64,000 bases of DNA from Ahrensia sp. GTDB lineage: Bacteria > Pseudomonadota > Alphaproteobacteria > Rhizobiales > Rhizobiaceae. A program made the translations under genes and the position numbers. The stretch is from contig PAKZ01000044.1 of assembly GCA_002706335.1 (NCBI GenBank), forward strand, positions 62,001 to 126,000. Direction: 5' to 3'. This document shows, one piece after another, positions 1 through 7,580 of the stretch (the first letter of the stretch is position 1; each line of letters opens with the position of its first letter). The notes under the pieces were generated by a model. That model was not told the DNA's origin, ran no database searches, and saw only the letters and a list, made by a program, of their open reading frames with translations.

Positions 1-1
1 T

Positions 2-487
2 GGCGAACTCGATCCCGGTTTCGGCGCGATTTCGGAGGCTGTCATGGCTCCCTGCTGGGCCGCGATGTTCGCCTATCGGAAGAGGATCGGCGCGTTGCCG
101 GACATGGTTCGCGGAGACGACGCGTCGCCGCTCGGCTGGATGGCGCGCAACGGCTCCAAGCCCGGCCGGTATGGCGCAGAGACCGTGGTGGTCCATGCGG
201 GTGCCGCGTGGAGCGCCGATCACCTGGCGGAGGAAGCGGATGCGGTGCGTGGCCTGCTGACGACCGCGATGGCGGAGAGATTCGGCGACGATGCGGGCGA
301 TCCCGAATTCGGCGTCGCACATCGCTGGCGATATGCGCGTGTCGACCGGCCGGCAGGCCTGCCGTTTTTCAGCGGTTGCGACGGCCTGGTCCTGGCCTGC
401 GGCGACTGGTGTCTCGGCGGGCGCGCCGAGGCGGCGTTCGACAGCGGGCAGGCCGCAGCGCAGCGTCTCATCGAGGAATTGGCATAG
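2..487 (+). CDS. NAD(P)/FAD-dependent amine oxidoreductase (renalase-like), C-terminal part
   Basis: The reading frame is open from base 2 and runs off the left edge, so only the C-terminal ~161 residues are present. The stretch GAISEAVMAPCWAAMFAY resembles the MAPCWA-type segment of COG3380-type, renalase-like FAD oxidoreductases. The end (GCDGLVLACGDWCLGGRAEAAFDSGQAAAQRL) is the usual flavin-binding C-terminal motif, with the ACGDW strand followed by the helix that contacts FAD in amine oxidase-fold enzymes. The ORF-track start at 44 is an internal Met, not the real start. The substrate is unknown. The next gene follows after about 55 bases on the same strand and may be co-transcribed. Confidence 0.8.
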   Translation, partial: GELDPGFGAISEAVMAPCWAAMFAYRKRIGALPDMVRGDDASPLGWMARNGSKPGRYGAETVVVHAGAAWSADHLAEEADAVRGLLTTAMAERFGDDAGDPEFGVAHRWRYARVDRPAGLPFFSGCDGLVLACGDWCLGGRAEAAFDSGQAAAQRLIEELA

Positions 488-543
488 GCCGGTTCGATCG
501 CCTATATGCGCACAAGAAACCCATTGCCCTCGAGAGGCCTCCC

Positions 544-1614
544 ATGAGCGAACAATCCATCCCCGTCACCGTGCTGACCGGCTATCTCGGCTCCGGCAAG
601 ACGACGCTTCTCAACCGCATCCTCACCGAGGATCACGGCAAGCGCTATGCGGTGATCGTCAACGAGTTCGGCGAGATCGGCATCGACAACGATTTGATCG
701 TCGAGTCCGACGAGGAAATCTACGAGATGAACAATGGCTGCGTGTGCTGCACGGTGCGCGGTGACCTCGTTCGCGTGGTCGAGGGGCTGATGCGCCGGCC
801 GGGCCGTTTCGACGCCATCGTAGTGGAGACGACCGGGCTAGCCGACCCGGCGCCGGTGGCGCAGACCTTCTTCATGGATGACGATGTGCGCCAGAAGACA
901 AGGCTCGACGCCGTGGTTGCGCTGGTCGACGCCAAGCATCTGCCGCTCAGGCTGAAGGACTCTAGAGAGGCGGAAGACCAGATCGCCTTTGCCGACGTGG
1001 TGCTGCTGAACAAGACGGATCTTGTTTCCGAAGAGGAACTGCACGACCTCGAACACACCATTCGGGCGATCAATCCGCATGCGCGCATTCACCGGACCGA
1101 GCGGTCGAATGTCGCGCTGAGAGATATCCTCGACCGCGGCGCCTTCGACCTGCAGCGGGCGCTCGCCAACGATCCGCACTTCCTCGATCACGACGATCCG
1201 GACCATGTGTGCGGGCCGGCCTGCGATCATGATCATGAACACGGGCACCATCATCACGGCCATGACCATCACCATCATGGGCATGATCATCATCACGACC
1301 ATGGCGACGGCATTCACGGGACGACGATCCAGTCGGTTTCGCTGCGCGGCGGCGAGGTGGATCCGAAGAAATTCATGCCGTGGATCCAGAAGATCACCCA
1401 GCTCGACGGGCCGAACATCCTGCGGCTGAAGGGCATCATTGCTTTTCCGGACGATCCGCAGCGCTATGTCGTCCAGGGCGTGCACATGATCATCGAGGGT
1501 GACCACGAGCGCGACTGGAAACAGGATGAAAAGCGCGAGAGCCGCATCGTCTTCATCGGCCGCGAACTCGACCGCGAGAAGCTGGAGCGGACCTTCGCGG
1601 CCTGTGCGGCGTAA
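544..1614 (+). CDS. CobW/G3E-family metal-chaperone GTPase with His-rich loop
   Basis: This 356-residue protein has a Walker A motif GYLGSGKTT at residues 13-21, the family metal-binding CxCC motif (NNGCVCCTVRGDL, about residues 63-75) and an NKTD guanine-specificity motif (about 155-160). A long His/Asp-rich segment (about residues 225-260) precedes a C-terminal CobW_C domain. COG0523 proteins are GTP-dependent metal chaperones or insertases, and the His-rich subtype is usually tied to zinc or cobalt. The start at 544 has a GAGAGG ribosome-binding site. The longer ORF-track start at 208 lies inside the upstream gene and is rejected. A WD40 protein gene lies nearby, a pairing I recall from other rhizobia. 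Metal identity is inference. Confidence 0.9.
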   Translation: MSEQSIPVTVLTGYLGSGKTTLLNRILTEDHGKRYAVIVNEFGEIGIDNDLIVESDEEIYEMNNGCVCCTVRGDLVRVVEGLMRRPGRFDAIVVETTGLADPAPVAQTFFMDDDVRQKTRLDAVVALVDAKHLPLRLKDSREAEDQIAFADVVLLNKTDLVSEEELHDLEHTIRAINPHARIHRTERSNVALRDILDRGAFDLQRALANDPHFLDHDDPDHVCGPACDHDHEHGHHHHGHDHHHHGHDHHHDHGDGIHGTTIQSVSLRGGEVDPKKFMPWIQKITQLDGPNILRLKGIIAFPDDPQRYVVQGVHMIIEGDHERDWKQDEKRESRIVFIGRELDREKLERTFAACAA

Positions 1615-1656
1615 GCGCAGAGCCGGGCGCTACCGTCCCCCTGTTTCGAGATCGCA

Positions 1657-2697
1657 TTAATGGGCAGTCTTGTCGCTCGGCAGCTCGGTGTCCTCATCGA
1701 GCTGATCGCGCACCCACAGCATCTTGACGAGCACGAATATGACGACGGTCGCCGGCGCACCGAGGATCGCGCCGGACAGACCGAACAATGAGGCGAAGGC
1801 GAGGACGGCGAAGATCGTCACCACCGGCGGCAGGCTCACGGTGCGTTTCTGGATCAGCGGAATGAGGAAGATGCTCTCTGCCTGCTGGATGGCGAAATAG
1901 AGAAGCGCGACCCAGAGCGCCAGCCACGGGTCTTCGGAAAAGGCAACGGCGATCGCCGGAGCAGCGCTGGATATCGGGCCGACATAGGGGATGAATTCCA
2001 TCAGACCGGCGAGCACGCCAAGGCCGAAAGGGCTTGGCACGCCGAGCACATAAAGCCCGGCGGAGGTGATCACGGCGACGCAGACCATGGCGATCATCTG
2101 GCCGATGATCCAGAATCGCAACGCCGTCGCGAGCTCGGTCATCACTTCGCGTCCCTCCTCGCGGCGATCCGGCGGGATAAGCTTGAGAAAGCCGTTGCGA
2201 TAGAGTCCGGGATTGGCGGCCATGAACACGCCGCCCGAAAGAACCAGAAACAGGCCGATGACGCTGGATACGACGATCGAGGACGCGCCGGTCAGATTGC
2301 TGAAAAGCGATCCGCTGGACAGCAGTTGCGCGCCGCGGTCCGACAGCCATGCCTCGATGCCGGAAAGACCGAAGGTCTTCTCGATGTTGTCGAGAACGGC
2401 AGGCATACGGTCGGCGAGGTTCATCGCCTCCGCGACGAGCCGCGTGCCCATCAGCGCGAAAAAGGCGGATATGACCAGGATCGATGTCAAGACGACGATC
2501 GTGAGCGAAACGGTATCGCCCAGGCCGGTCCACTTGCAGACGAAGCGCTTCGCCGAGGCAAGGACGAGCGACAGGAGGATCGCTCCGAACACAAGGAACA
2601 GGAAGCGCTGAAGGTGCCATGCCGCGAGCGCCAGAACGGCCACCCCCAGTACTATGAGCAGGGGTTTGACGCGATCGGTCCAGTGTCTGGTCGGCAT
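1657..2697 (-). CDS. AI-2E family transporter (PerM-like membrane permease)
   Basis: A 346-residue multi-pass membrane protein with the PF01594 pattern: paired N-terminal helices, a central soluble segment (ADRMPAVLDNIEKTFGLSG...), the conserved loop GLMEFIPYVGPISSAAPA, and closing helices ending in the SGAILGAPATVVIFVL motif. Members include AI-2 exporter TqsA and Na+/H+-type permeases, so the substrate cannot be named. I place the start at 2697 (MPTRHW) because GGAG lies 8 bases upstream. The ORF-track extension to 2967 adds charged, non-membrane sequence and overlaps the divergent WD40 gene. It is convergent with the CobW gene. Confidence 0.88.
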   Translation of the reverse strand: MPTRHWTDRVKPLLIVLGVAVLALAAWHLQRFLFLVFGAILLSLVLASAKRFVCKWTGLGDTVSLTIVVLTSILVISAFFALMGTRLVAEAMNLADRMPAVLDNIEKTFGLSGIEAWLSDRGAQLLSSGSLFSNLTGASSIVVSSVIGLFLVLSGGVFMAANPGLYRNGFLKLIPPDRREEGREVMTELATALRFWIIGQMIAMVCVAVITSAGLYVLGVPSPFGLGVLAGLMEFIPYVGPISSAAPAIAVAFSEDPWLALWVALLYFAIQQAESIFLIPLIQKRTVSLPPVVTIFAVLAFASLFGLSGAILGAPATVVIFVLVKMLWVRDQLDEDTELPSDKTAH

Positions 2698-2868
2698 GCG
2701 ATCTCCAGGGCGCTTGATTTTTCCGGTGGACCCGGCGCGGGCCTCTACTGAAGGGACAAGTCCCCGGCATGCGCAAAGGTTCCTCTTGACGCGCCCGCCC
2801 GGAGGGGCGAGTTGTCCCGCGCCGCCGGCGGATGCGCCGCGCGCCTGCATCTGGACAAGGACTCGCGC

Positions 2869-3843
2869 ATGCCCACAGTCGCTCCCCTCGATCTCGACGG
2901 CTATTGCCTGTTTGCCGGGTTCCTCGGCGAGACGCCGGTCTTCGCGCTGGCCGACGGAACCGTGCACCGCCTAGACAACGGCCATCAGTCGGATCAGGTC
3001 CATGACGGGCTGACCTGCGCCGTCGTTTCGCTCGACGAAAAGGCGCTGATCACCGGGGGCGAGGACGGGCTGATCAAGCGGACGGACGGCGCAGGCGCGA
3101 GCGAGGAGATCGGCTCGGTCGGACGCAAATGGGTGACGACGCTCGCGGCGGGGCCGCAGGGCGCGGTCGCCTGGGCGGCGGGCAAGCAGGCATTCGTGCG
3201 GCTCGCTGACGGTACCGTGAAGGACTTTACCGAGGAACGTTCGGTAGAGGGGCTCGCATTCGCGCCGAAGGGGCTGCGGTTGGCGACGGCGCGCTACAAT
3301 GGCGGGACGCTTTTCTGGGTGATGACCGCCGGTAAGCCGATCGACCTCGAATGGAAGGGCGCGCATACCGCCGTGATGTACTCGCCCGACGGGAAATTCC
3401 TCGTCACGACCATGCAGGAAAATGCGCTGCATGGCTGGCGGCTCGACGACATGAAGCACATGCGCATGTCCGGCTATCCGGCGAAGGTGAAGAGCTGGTC
3501 ATGGTCAGCCAAGGGCAAGTGGCTGGCGACATCCGGCGCGCCGGCAGCGATCGTCTGGCCATTCCAGGGCAAGGACGGGCCGATGGGCAAAGCGCCGCTG
3601 GAACTCGGCACGCGCGGCGACCAGATGGTGACCGCCGTCGCCTGCCATCCGGAGGAGGATATCGTCGCCATCGGCTATTCGGACGGCATGGTGATGGCGG
3701 TGCGCTTCGCCGATTCCAAGGAGGTGCTGCTGCGTCGCGGCGGCAAGGGGCCGATCTCCTCCATGGCCTGGGACCGGGAAGGCTACCGGGTCGTCTTCGG
3801 CTCCGAGGAAGGCGACTGCGGCGTCATCGATATCAGGGGATAG
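2869..3843 (+). CDS. WD40 repeat-containing protein
   Basis: A 324-residue protein made of repeated blades of the type GLTCAVVSLDEKALITGGEDGLIKR, with recurring hydrophobic-small-x-D-G turns expected of a seven-bladed beta-propeller. There is no signal peptide or membrane segment, so it is probably a cytoplasmic scaffold. The start at 2869 (MPTVAPLDLDG) is chosen over the earlier in-frame codon because homology-like sequence begins there. It lies divergent from the permease gene and shares a locus with the CobW GTPase, a pairing I recall from other rhizobia. No catalytic function can be inferred. Its 3' end overlaps the convergent TetR gene by 11 bases. Confidence 0.8.
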   Translation: MPTVAPLDLDGYCLFAGFLGETPVFALADGTVHRLDNGHQSDQVHDGLTCAVVSLDEKALITGGEDGLIKRTDGAGASEEIGSVGRKWVTTLAAGPQGAVAWAAGKQAFVRLADGTVKDFTEERSVEGLAFAPKGLRLATARYNGGTLFWVMTAGKPIDLEWKGAHTAVMYSPDGKFLVTTMQENALHGWRLDDMKHMRMSGYPAKVKSWSWSAKGKWLATSGAPAAIVWPFQGKDGPMGKAPLELGTRGDQMVTAVACHPEEDIVAIGYSDGMVMAVRFADSKEVLLRRGGKGPISSMAWDREGYRVVFGSEEGDCGVIDIRG

Positions 3844-4438
3844 AAAATGCAGGCGGCCGGAGATAACCGATCACCGCCCTGAGCACTCTTTCACGGATCC
3901 GGGTCGGATCCGTCTCGCCGGCCAACGCGGCGGTGTTGACGATCGCCCTGCATATGGCCACGACGTCGCGCGCCGTTGCCGCATCGGCCTGCGGATCGAG
4001 GCGGCGCAGGATGTTTCCGATCGCGGTCTCGATCGCGGCGGCCAGCGCGATTTCCTCGTTATCCATCGCAAGCCCAGTTTCCACGCGTTCGAGCTCCATC
4101 GCCATGGCGGGGCGCGCGAACTGGTGCCGCAGGGCGGCATCCACAAGGGCTCCGACGGCGGCAAACGGATCGCCGCCACCATCGGACGCGGCCCTGACAT
4201 CGTCGAGCAGCGCCGCCCGCTCGCGGCGCAGCAACTGGGCGATCACGGACCGCTTGTCGGGAAAATACTGGTAAAGCGAGCCAATGCTCACGCCGGCTCG
4301 CTCGGCAATTCGATTGGTGGTCAACGCCGATGCGCCATCCGCCTCCAGTATGCGAGCCGCCGCCTCCACTATGGCTTCCTGGGTGGCGCGGGCGCGGGCC
4401 TGGCGGGCGTGTTTTCTGGGCTGATGCGGCTTTGACAC
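3833..4438 (-). CDS. TetR/AcrR family transcriptional regulator
   Basis: About 201 residues from a GTG start at 4438 (VSKPHQPRKHARQ...). The N-terminal helix-turn-helix reads TQEAIVEAAARILEADGASALTTNRIAERAGVSIGSLYQYFPDKRSV, the canonical TetR DNA-binding domain. The C-terminal helical domain (about residues 70-200) should bind an inducer. The ORF-track start at 4894 would run through the divergent gene, so I reject it. No ATG occurs between the operator and the helix-turn-helix, which is why GTG is chosen. A near-perfect 18-bp palindrome lies between this gene and the divergent darcynin gene and is the likely operator for both. Confidence 0.87.
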   Translation of the reverse strand: MSKPHQPRKHARQARARATQEAIVEAAARILEADGASALTTNRIAERAGVSIGSLYQYFPDKRSVIAQLLRRERAALLDDVRAASDGGGDPFAAVGALVDAALRHQFARPAMAMELERVETGLAMDNEEIALAAAIETAIGNILRRLDPQADAATARDVVAICRAIVNTAALAGETDPTRIRERVLRAVIGYLRPPAFSIP

Positions 4439-4465
4439 GGGCGAATCCGGAATGCGAGTTGCGAA

Positions 4466-4483
4466 TGTGAGTAATTGCTCACA
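4466..4483. promoter_or_regulatory. Palindromic operator for the TetR regulator
   Basis: TGTGAGTAATTGCTCACA pairs at 8 of 9 positions around its centre. It sits 28 bases upstream of the TetR start codon and 34 bases upstream of the divergent darcynin start. Length, symmetry and position are typical of a TetR-family operator that autoregulates and controls the divergent neighbour. Confidence 0.65.
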
Positions 4484-4516
4484 TTTTTCGCTTGTACTCA
4501 ACCGGGAGAAACCCTG

Positions 4517-4837
4517 ATGAAACTGACTGTCTTCATGCTGCTCCACGCGCTGCCCGAATGGCTCTCGCTCGAACGGGCGGAGCGGAACGCCATCGCCGAG
4601 GAGGCGCTGGCCCATGCGTTCTCCGACGAGGCGGTACGCCTTCGTTTTTTCGATGCTGAGAGTTTCGACGCGGAGGTGAGCGATGTCGCAATGATCGAAG
4701 CAGAGACGGCTGAAGCGCATTATTTCGCCATGGAGCGGCTGCGCGACACGCCGCTTCTGGCCAAGCCCTATTTTCGGGTGGTGCGCATCATACCTGCCTA
4801 TGAGGAGGGATATCGCCAGTTCGAGGCGGCGGCTTGA
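4517..4837 (+). CDS. Darcynin-family protein
   Basis: A 106-residue small protein beginning MKLTVFMLLHALPEWLSLERAERNAIAEEAL, the characteristic opening of the darcynin family (a domain of unknown function of about 100-120 residues). It looks like a ferredoxin-like alpha/beta fold with a C-terminal YFRVVRIIPAYEEGYRQFE segment. A GGGAGA ribosome-binding site lies 7 bases before the start. It is divergent from the TetR regulator across a shared palindromic operator, so it is probably the regulator's target. Biochemical role is unknown. Confidence 0.75.
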   Translation: MKLTVFMLLHALPEWLSLERAERNAIAEEALAHAFSDEAVRLRFFDAESFDAEVSDVAMIEAETAEAHYFAMERLRDTPLLAKPYFRVVRIIPAYEEGYRQFEAAA

Positions 4838-4963
4838 AAAAAGACGAGCAGGACTGCCGCGTTCCCGGCGAATCATGGCTGGGCGGCGGTCCATTAACCC
4901 TCAAGGCACGGAGACGGCTGCGCGAGTTGACGATCACGCCTCAATCACGAATATGTGATCGGT

Positions 4964-5041
4964 GGCCTCGTGGCGGAATGGCTACGCGGGGGACGTGCAA
5001 AATCCTTCCAACCCTGGTTCGAATCCTGGGCGAGGCCTCCA
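4964..5041 (+). tRNA. tRNA-Cys (GCA), structurally atypical
   Basis: The acceptor arms GGCCTCG and CGAGGCC pair perfectly, followed by T73 and an encoded CCA. U73 and the GCA anticodon are cysteine identity features. The D arm is GCG-GAATGGCTA-CGC, and the T loop TTCGAAT is canonical. Oddities: the anticodon loop is either 9 nt (CGTGCAAAA between GGGGA and TCCTT) or 7 nt with a C-A mismatch at 31-39, and the T stem carries a T-T mismatch (CCCTGG/CCTGGG, 6 bp). Total length is 78 nt with CCA, about 4 more than usual. It could be a divergent functional tRNA-Cys or a decaying copy. Confidence 0.72.
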
Positions 5042-5314
5042 TCTCTTTCCGACCATATAGCCGCGGCGGCGGTTCGTCGGTCATCGCCGGCACCGAGCGC
5101 ACCTTCCAATGGAAAACGAAGGCGGCGCGGGAGCCGAATTCCCCCCGAAATTCAGCTCAACCGCGCCGCAAGGAGCCCTTCTTTCAGGGCGCACGCGCTT
5201 TCGCGCGGATGGTTCGCCGGCAGGCGCCGACAAGCCGTCATGGGTAGGCGGCGCGGGAGCTTCCTCCCGCGCTAAATCCGCGCCGCCATCGGCCCCCGCC
5301 GATAACTTTTGCGC
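5042..5314. other. Intergenic region with GC-rich hairpins
   Basis: No gene is seen between the tRNA and the convergent GNAT gene. Several short stem-loops are present, including GCCCT-TCTTTC-AGGGC near 5177 and GCGGGAG-CTTC-CTCCCGC near 5254. None has a convincing T-run. They may act as rho-independent-like ends for the tRNA or the convergent acetyltransferase gene. Confidence 0.4.
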
Positions 5315-5890
5315 TTATGCCACGAGGCGCAGCTTGCGCGGTTTGGATACCTTCGCACCGGTCGCCACGATCATGCCGGCGGCGCCGTCGAGCCAGCCTT
5401 CGGCCAGTTCGATGGCGAGGAAACGGTCGCGTTCGACCGGGCCGGGCAGGGCCAACGCCGCGGTCTTTTCGGCGGTGAAGCCGAAGCGGGCGTAATAGGG
5501 CGCGTCGCCGACGAGCAGCACCGCGCCATGACCAAGCCTGGCGGCTTCGGACAATGCGTGGCGCATCAGCAGCGAGCCGGTGCCCTTGCTTTTGGCGTCC
5601 GGATCGACGGCGAGCGGGCCGAGCAGCAGCGCGGAAATCGGGCGGCCGACCGCGTCGATGCCGGCCTGGATGTTCCAGAGCCGCCCCGTGCCGACGATCT
5701 CGCCGCGATTGTCGCGGGCGACGAAGGCGAGGCCTTCGGCCGGCTTGCGGCCGGCACGAAGTTTCCCGGAGGTTTTCTTCTTCCAGTTGGGCGCCATCGA
5801 CCTGTCGAGCAGGACATCGCGCGCGGCGATGTCCGCCCGGGATTCGAGCGCAATGGTGACGGCGTCGCCGTCATGAACCAGCGAGTTCAT
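5315..5890 (-). CDS. GNAT family N-acetyltransferase (YhbS-like)
   Basis: A 191-residue acetyltransferase. The acetyl-CoA loop region reads LLLGPLAVDPDAKSKGTGSLLMRHALSEAARLGHGAVLLVGDAPYYARFGF, which is the COG3153 (YhbS-type) pattern of beta4, pyrophosphate loop and Y-x-x-F-G-F. The acceptor is unknown. The gene lies 28 bases downstream of the decarboxylase gene on the same strand. Polyamine acetylation is a reasonable but unproven idea from this context. Confidence 0.85.
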   Translation of the reverse strand: MNSLVHDGDAVTIALESRADIAARDVLLDRSMAPNWKKKTSGKLRAGRKPAEGLAFVARDNRGEIVGTGRLWNIQAGIDAVGRPISALLLGPLAVDPDAKSKGTGSLLMRHALSEAARLGHGAVLLVGDAPYYARFGFTAEKTAALALPGPVERDRFLAIELAEGWLDGAAGMIVATGAKVSKPRKLRLVA

Positions 5891-5918
5891 TGTGGTAGTC
5901 CCGAAAAGCTTGCCGCGG

Positions 5919-7052
5919 TCAGATGACGTAGGAACGCAGCGGTTCGAAGCCGTTGAACGCGACGGCCGAATAGGTCGTCGTGTAGGCGCCCGTGCCCTCG
6001 ATCAGAACTTCGTCGCCGATGGTCAGCGAGAGCGGCAGCGCATAGGGCTTCTTCTCATAGAGCACGTCAGCCGAGTCGCAGGTCGGGCCGGCAAGCACGC
6101 AGGGCTCGGCGGCGTCGCCGTCGCGCGGGGTGACGATGTTGTAGCGGATCGCCTCGTCCATCGTTTCGGCGAGACCGCCGAACTTGCCGATGTCGAGATA
6201 GACCCAGCGCACGTCGTCTTCCTCGGACTTCTTCGAGATCAGAACGATTTCCGACTTGATGACGCCGGCATTGCCGACCATGCCGCGGCCCGGCTCGATG
6301 ATGGTTTCCGGGATGCGGTTGCCGAAATGCTTGCGCAGTGCGTCGAAGATCGCCTGGCCGTAAGCCTTCGCGGACGGCACGTCCTTGAGGTAACGGGTCG
6401 GGAAGCCGCCGCCCATATTGACCATTTTCAGCGTGATGCCCTTTTCGGACATGCGCTCGAACACCCAGCGGGCGTCGGCCAGCGCCTTGTCCCATGCCTT
6501 GAGGTCGGTCATCTGCGAGCCGACATGGAAGGAGACGCCATAGGCGTCGAGGCCGAGGCGGGCGGCATGGGCCAGTACGTCGACAGCCATTTTCGGTGCG
6601 CAGCCGAATTTGCGCGACAGCGGCCATTCGGCGCCTTCGCCGTCGGTCAATACGCGGCAGAACACGCGGGCGCGGGGCGCAGCGCGGGCGATCTTTTCGA
6701 CTTCCTCGACGCAGTCGACGGCGAACAGGTTAATGCCGAGCTCATGAGCGCGCGCGATGTCGCGCTCCTTCTTGATCGTGTTGCCGAAGGAAATGCGTTC
6801 CGGGGTCGCGCCGGCGTCAAGCGCCATTTCGATTTCGGGAACCGAAGCGGTGTCGAAATTGGAGCCGAGCGAGGCGAGGAGCTTGAGGATCTCGGGCGCC
6901 GGGTTTGCCTTGACTGCGTAGAAGATGCGGCTGTCCGGGAGCGCCTTGGTGAAGGCGCAATAGTTGTCGCGCACCACGTCGAGGTCGACGACGAGGCAGG
7001 GGGAAGCCGGGCGGCGGGTGGCGAGGAAGTCCTGGATGCGAGCGGTCGTCAT
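5919..7052 (-). CDS. Group IV PLP-dependent ornithine/lysine decarboxylase
   Basis: A 377-residue alanine-racemase-fold decarboxylase. The PLP lysine is K48 in RIFYAVKANP, the glycine-rich phosphate loop is MVNMGGGFPTRY (about residues 209-220), the EPGRGMVG motif follows, and the active-site GPTCDSADVL (Cys near 325) completes the dimer-shared site. These are diagnostic of eukaryotic-like ornithine decarboxylases, which in alphaproteobacteria make putrescine and sometimes cadaverine. The start at 7052 (MTTARIQDFL) has GGGAAAAG upstream. The track's TTG at 7064 is less likely. A leader of roughly 370 nt with strong secondary structure precedes it, implying RNA-level control. Confidence 0.93.
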   Translation of the reverse strand: MTTARIQDFLATRRPASPCLVVDLDVVRDNYCAFTKALPDSRIFYAVKANPAPEILKLLASLGSNFDTASVPEIEMALDAGATPERISFGNTIKKERDIARAHELGINLFAVDCVEEVEKIARAAPRARVFCRVLTDGEGAEWPLSRKFGCAPKMAVDVLAHAARLGLDAYGVSFHVGSQMTDLKAWDKALADARWVFERMSEKGITLKMVNMGGGFPTRYLKDVPSAKAYGQAIFDALRKHFGNRIPETIIEPGRGMVGNAGVIKSEIVLISKKSEEDDVRWVYLDIGKFGGLAETMDEAIRYNIVTPRDGDAAEPCVLAGPTCDSADVLYEKKPYALPLSLTIGDEVLIEGTGAYTTTYSAVAFNGFEPLRSYVI

Positions 7053-7436
7053 GTCTTTTCCCAATCACGAAGTTTGGGCAGCGGGGGCTGCGTCAACATT
7101 TGCGGCTCCGAGAACGGAAGGTGCAGAAGCACCGTCCCGAAACTGGAACCCGGCGAAAAATCCCAGACCGGAAAAGACCGGCCTTGATTTGCCAATGATT
7201 GGTGGGGGACCCGACCGCACGGTTGGCAAGGATGGTAGTGTCTCTCGCTATTCCGACGTGTGGACCGTCAGACGAGTGGAAGACCCGACCGTCGTTGCTT
7301 CAAGATGTCCTCGCTTGTCCGGTTGGCCGGGAAGCGACCGGAGGGGTTAGCTCCGGGTACCTTGCCTTTCCTCTCACCGAATCGAGAGGTAGGCGGACAC
7401 CCACAGGCACATGCGACTTGGGGTAAGGCGCATTTA
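7053..7436 (-). promoter_or_regulatory. Structured mRNA leader of the decarboxylase, candidate speF-type RNA motif
   Basis: On the minus strand the decarboxylase has a long untranslated leader. It contains two clear stem-loops, CCTCTC...GAGAGG (7370-7389) and CCGGAG...CTCCGG (7338-7356), flanked by short repeats that look like long-range pairing partners. A GGTGC-TTCT-GCACC hairpin lies nearer the gene. Rfam describes a speF leader RNA upstream of alphaproteobacterial ornithine decarboxylases. Position and structure fit, but I cannot run the covariance model. No good protein frame on this strand accounts for the sequence. Confidence 0.5.
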
Positions 7437-7459
7437 ATCCCGCAGTCGTTGCTTTTCAA
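7431..7459 (-). promoter_or_regulatory. Candidate promoter of the decarboxylase transcript
   Basis: On the minus strand TTGAAA (7454-7459) is followed after 17 bases by TAAATG (7431-7436). The -35 matches TTGACA at five of six bases, while the -10 is weak. It would start transcription just before the structured leader. Confidence 0.35.
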
Positions 7460-7465
7460 TAAATA

Positions 7466-7490
7466 ATTCGGGGTTGCCGAATCTTTTTTT
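7466..7490 (+). terminator. Terminator-like hairpin upstream of the LysR gene
   Basis: ATTCGG-GGTTG-CCGAAT followed by C and seven T residues forms a textbook intrinsic terminator on the plus strand. No plus-strand gene ends nearby, so it would stop antisense or readthrough transcription before the LysR gene, or end a short RNA. Confidence 0.55.
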
Positions 7491-7580
7491 GCGTGCAGGA
7501 TTTCGAACAATCCGGCCGAGGAGTTCGATAGTAATGAACGATGGAATTCGCCGCTCCGTTCAGCCAAGGGAGCGCATGCC

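Noticed and set aside
4964-5041. tRNA-Leu reading of the tRNA-like sequence
   Set aside because: The D-arm resembles Leu tRNAs, but there is no long variable arm, base 73 is T not A, and GCA is centred in the loop.
7120-7210. Intrinsic terminator in the decarboxylase leader
   Set aside because: GACCGG repeats near 7166-7182 are direct, not inverted, repeats; only a 4-bp self-pairing remains, so no convincing attenuator stem is present there.
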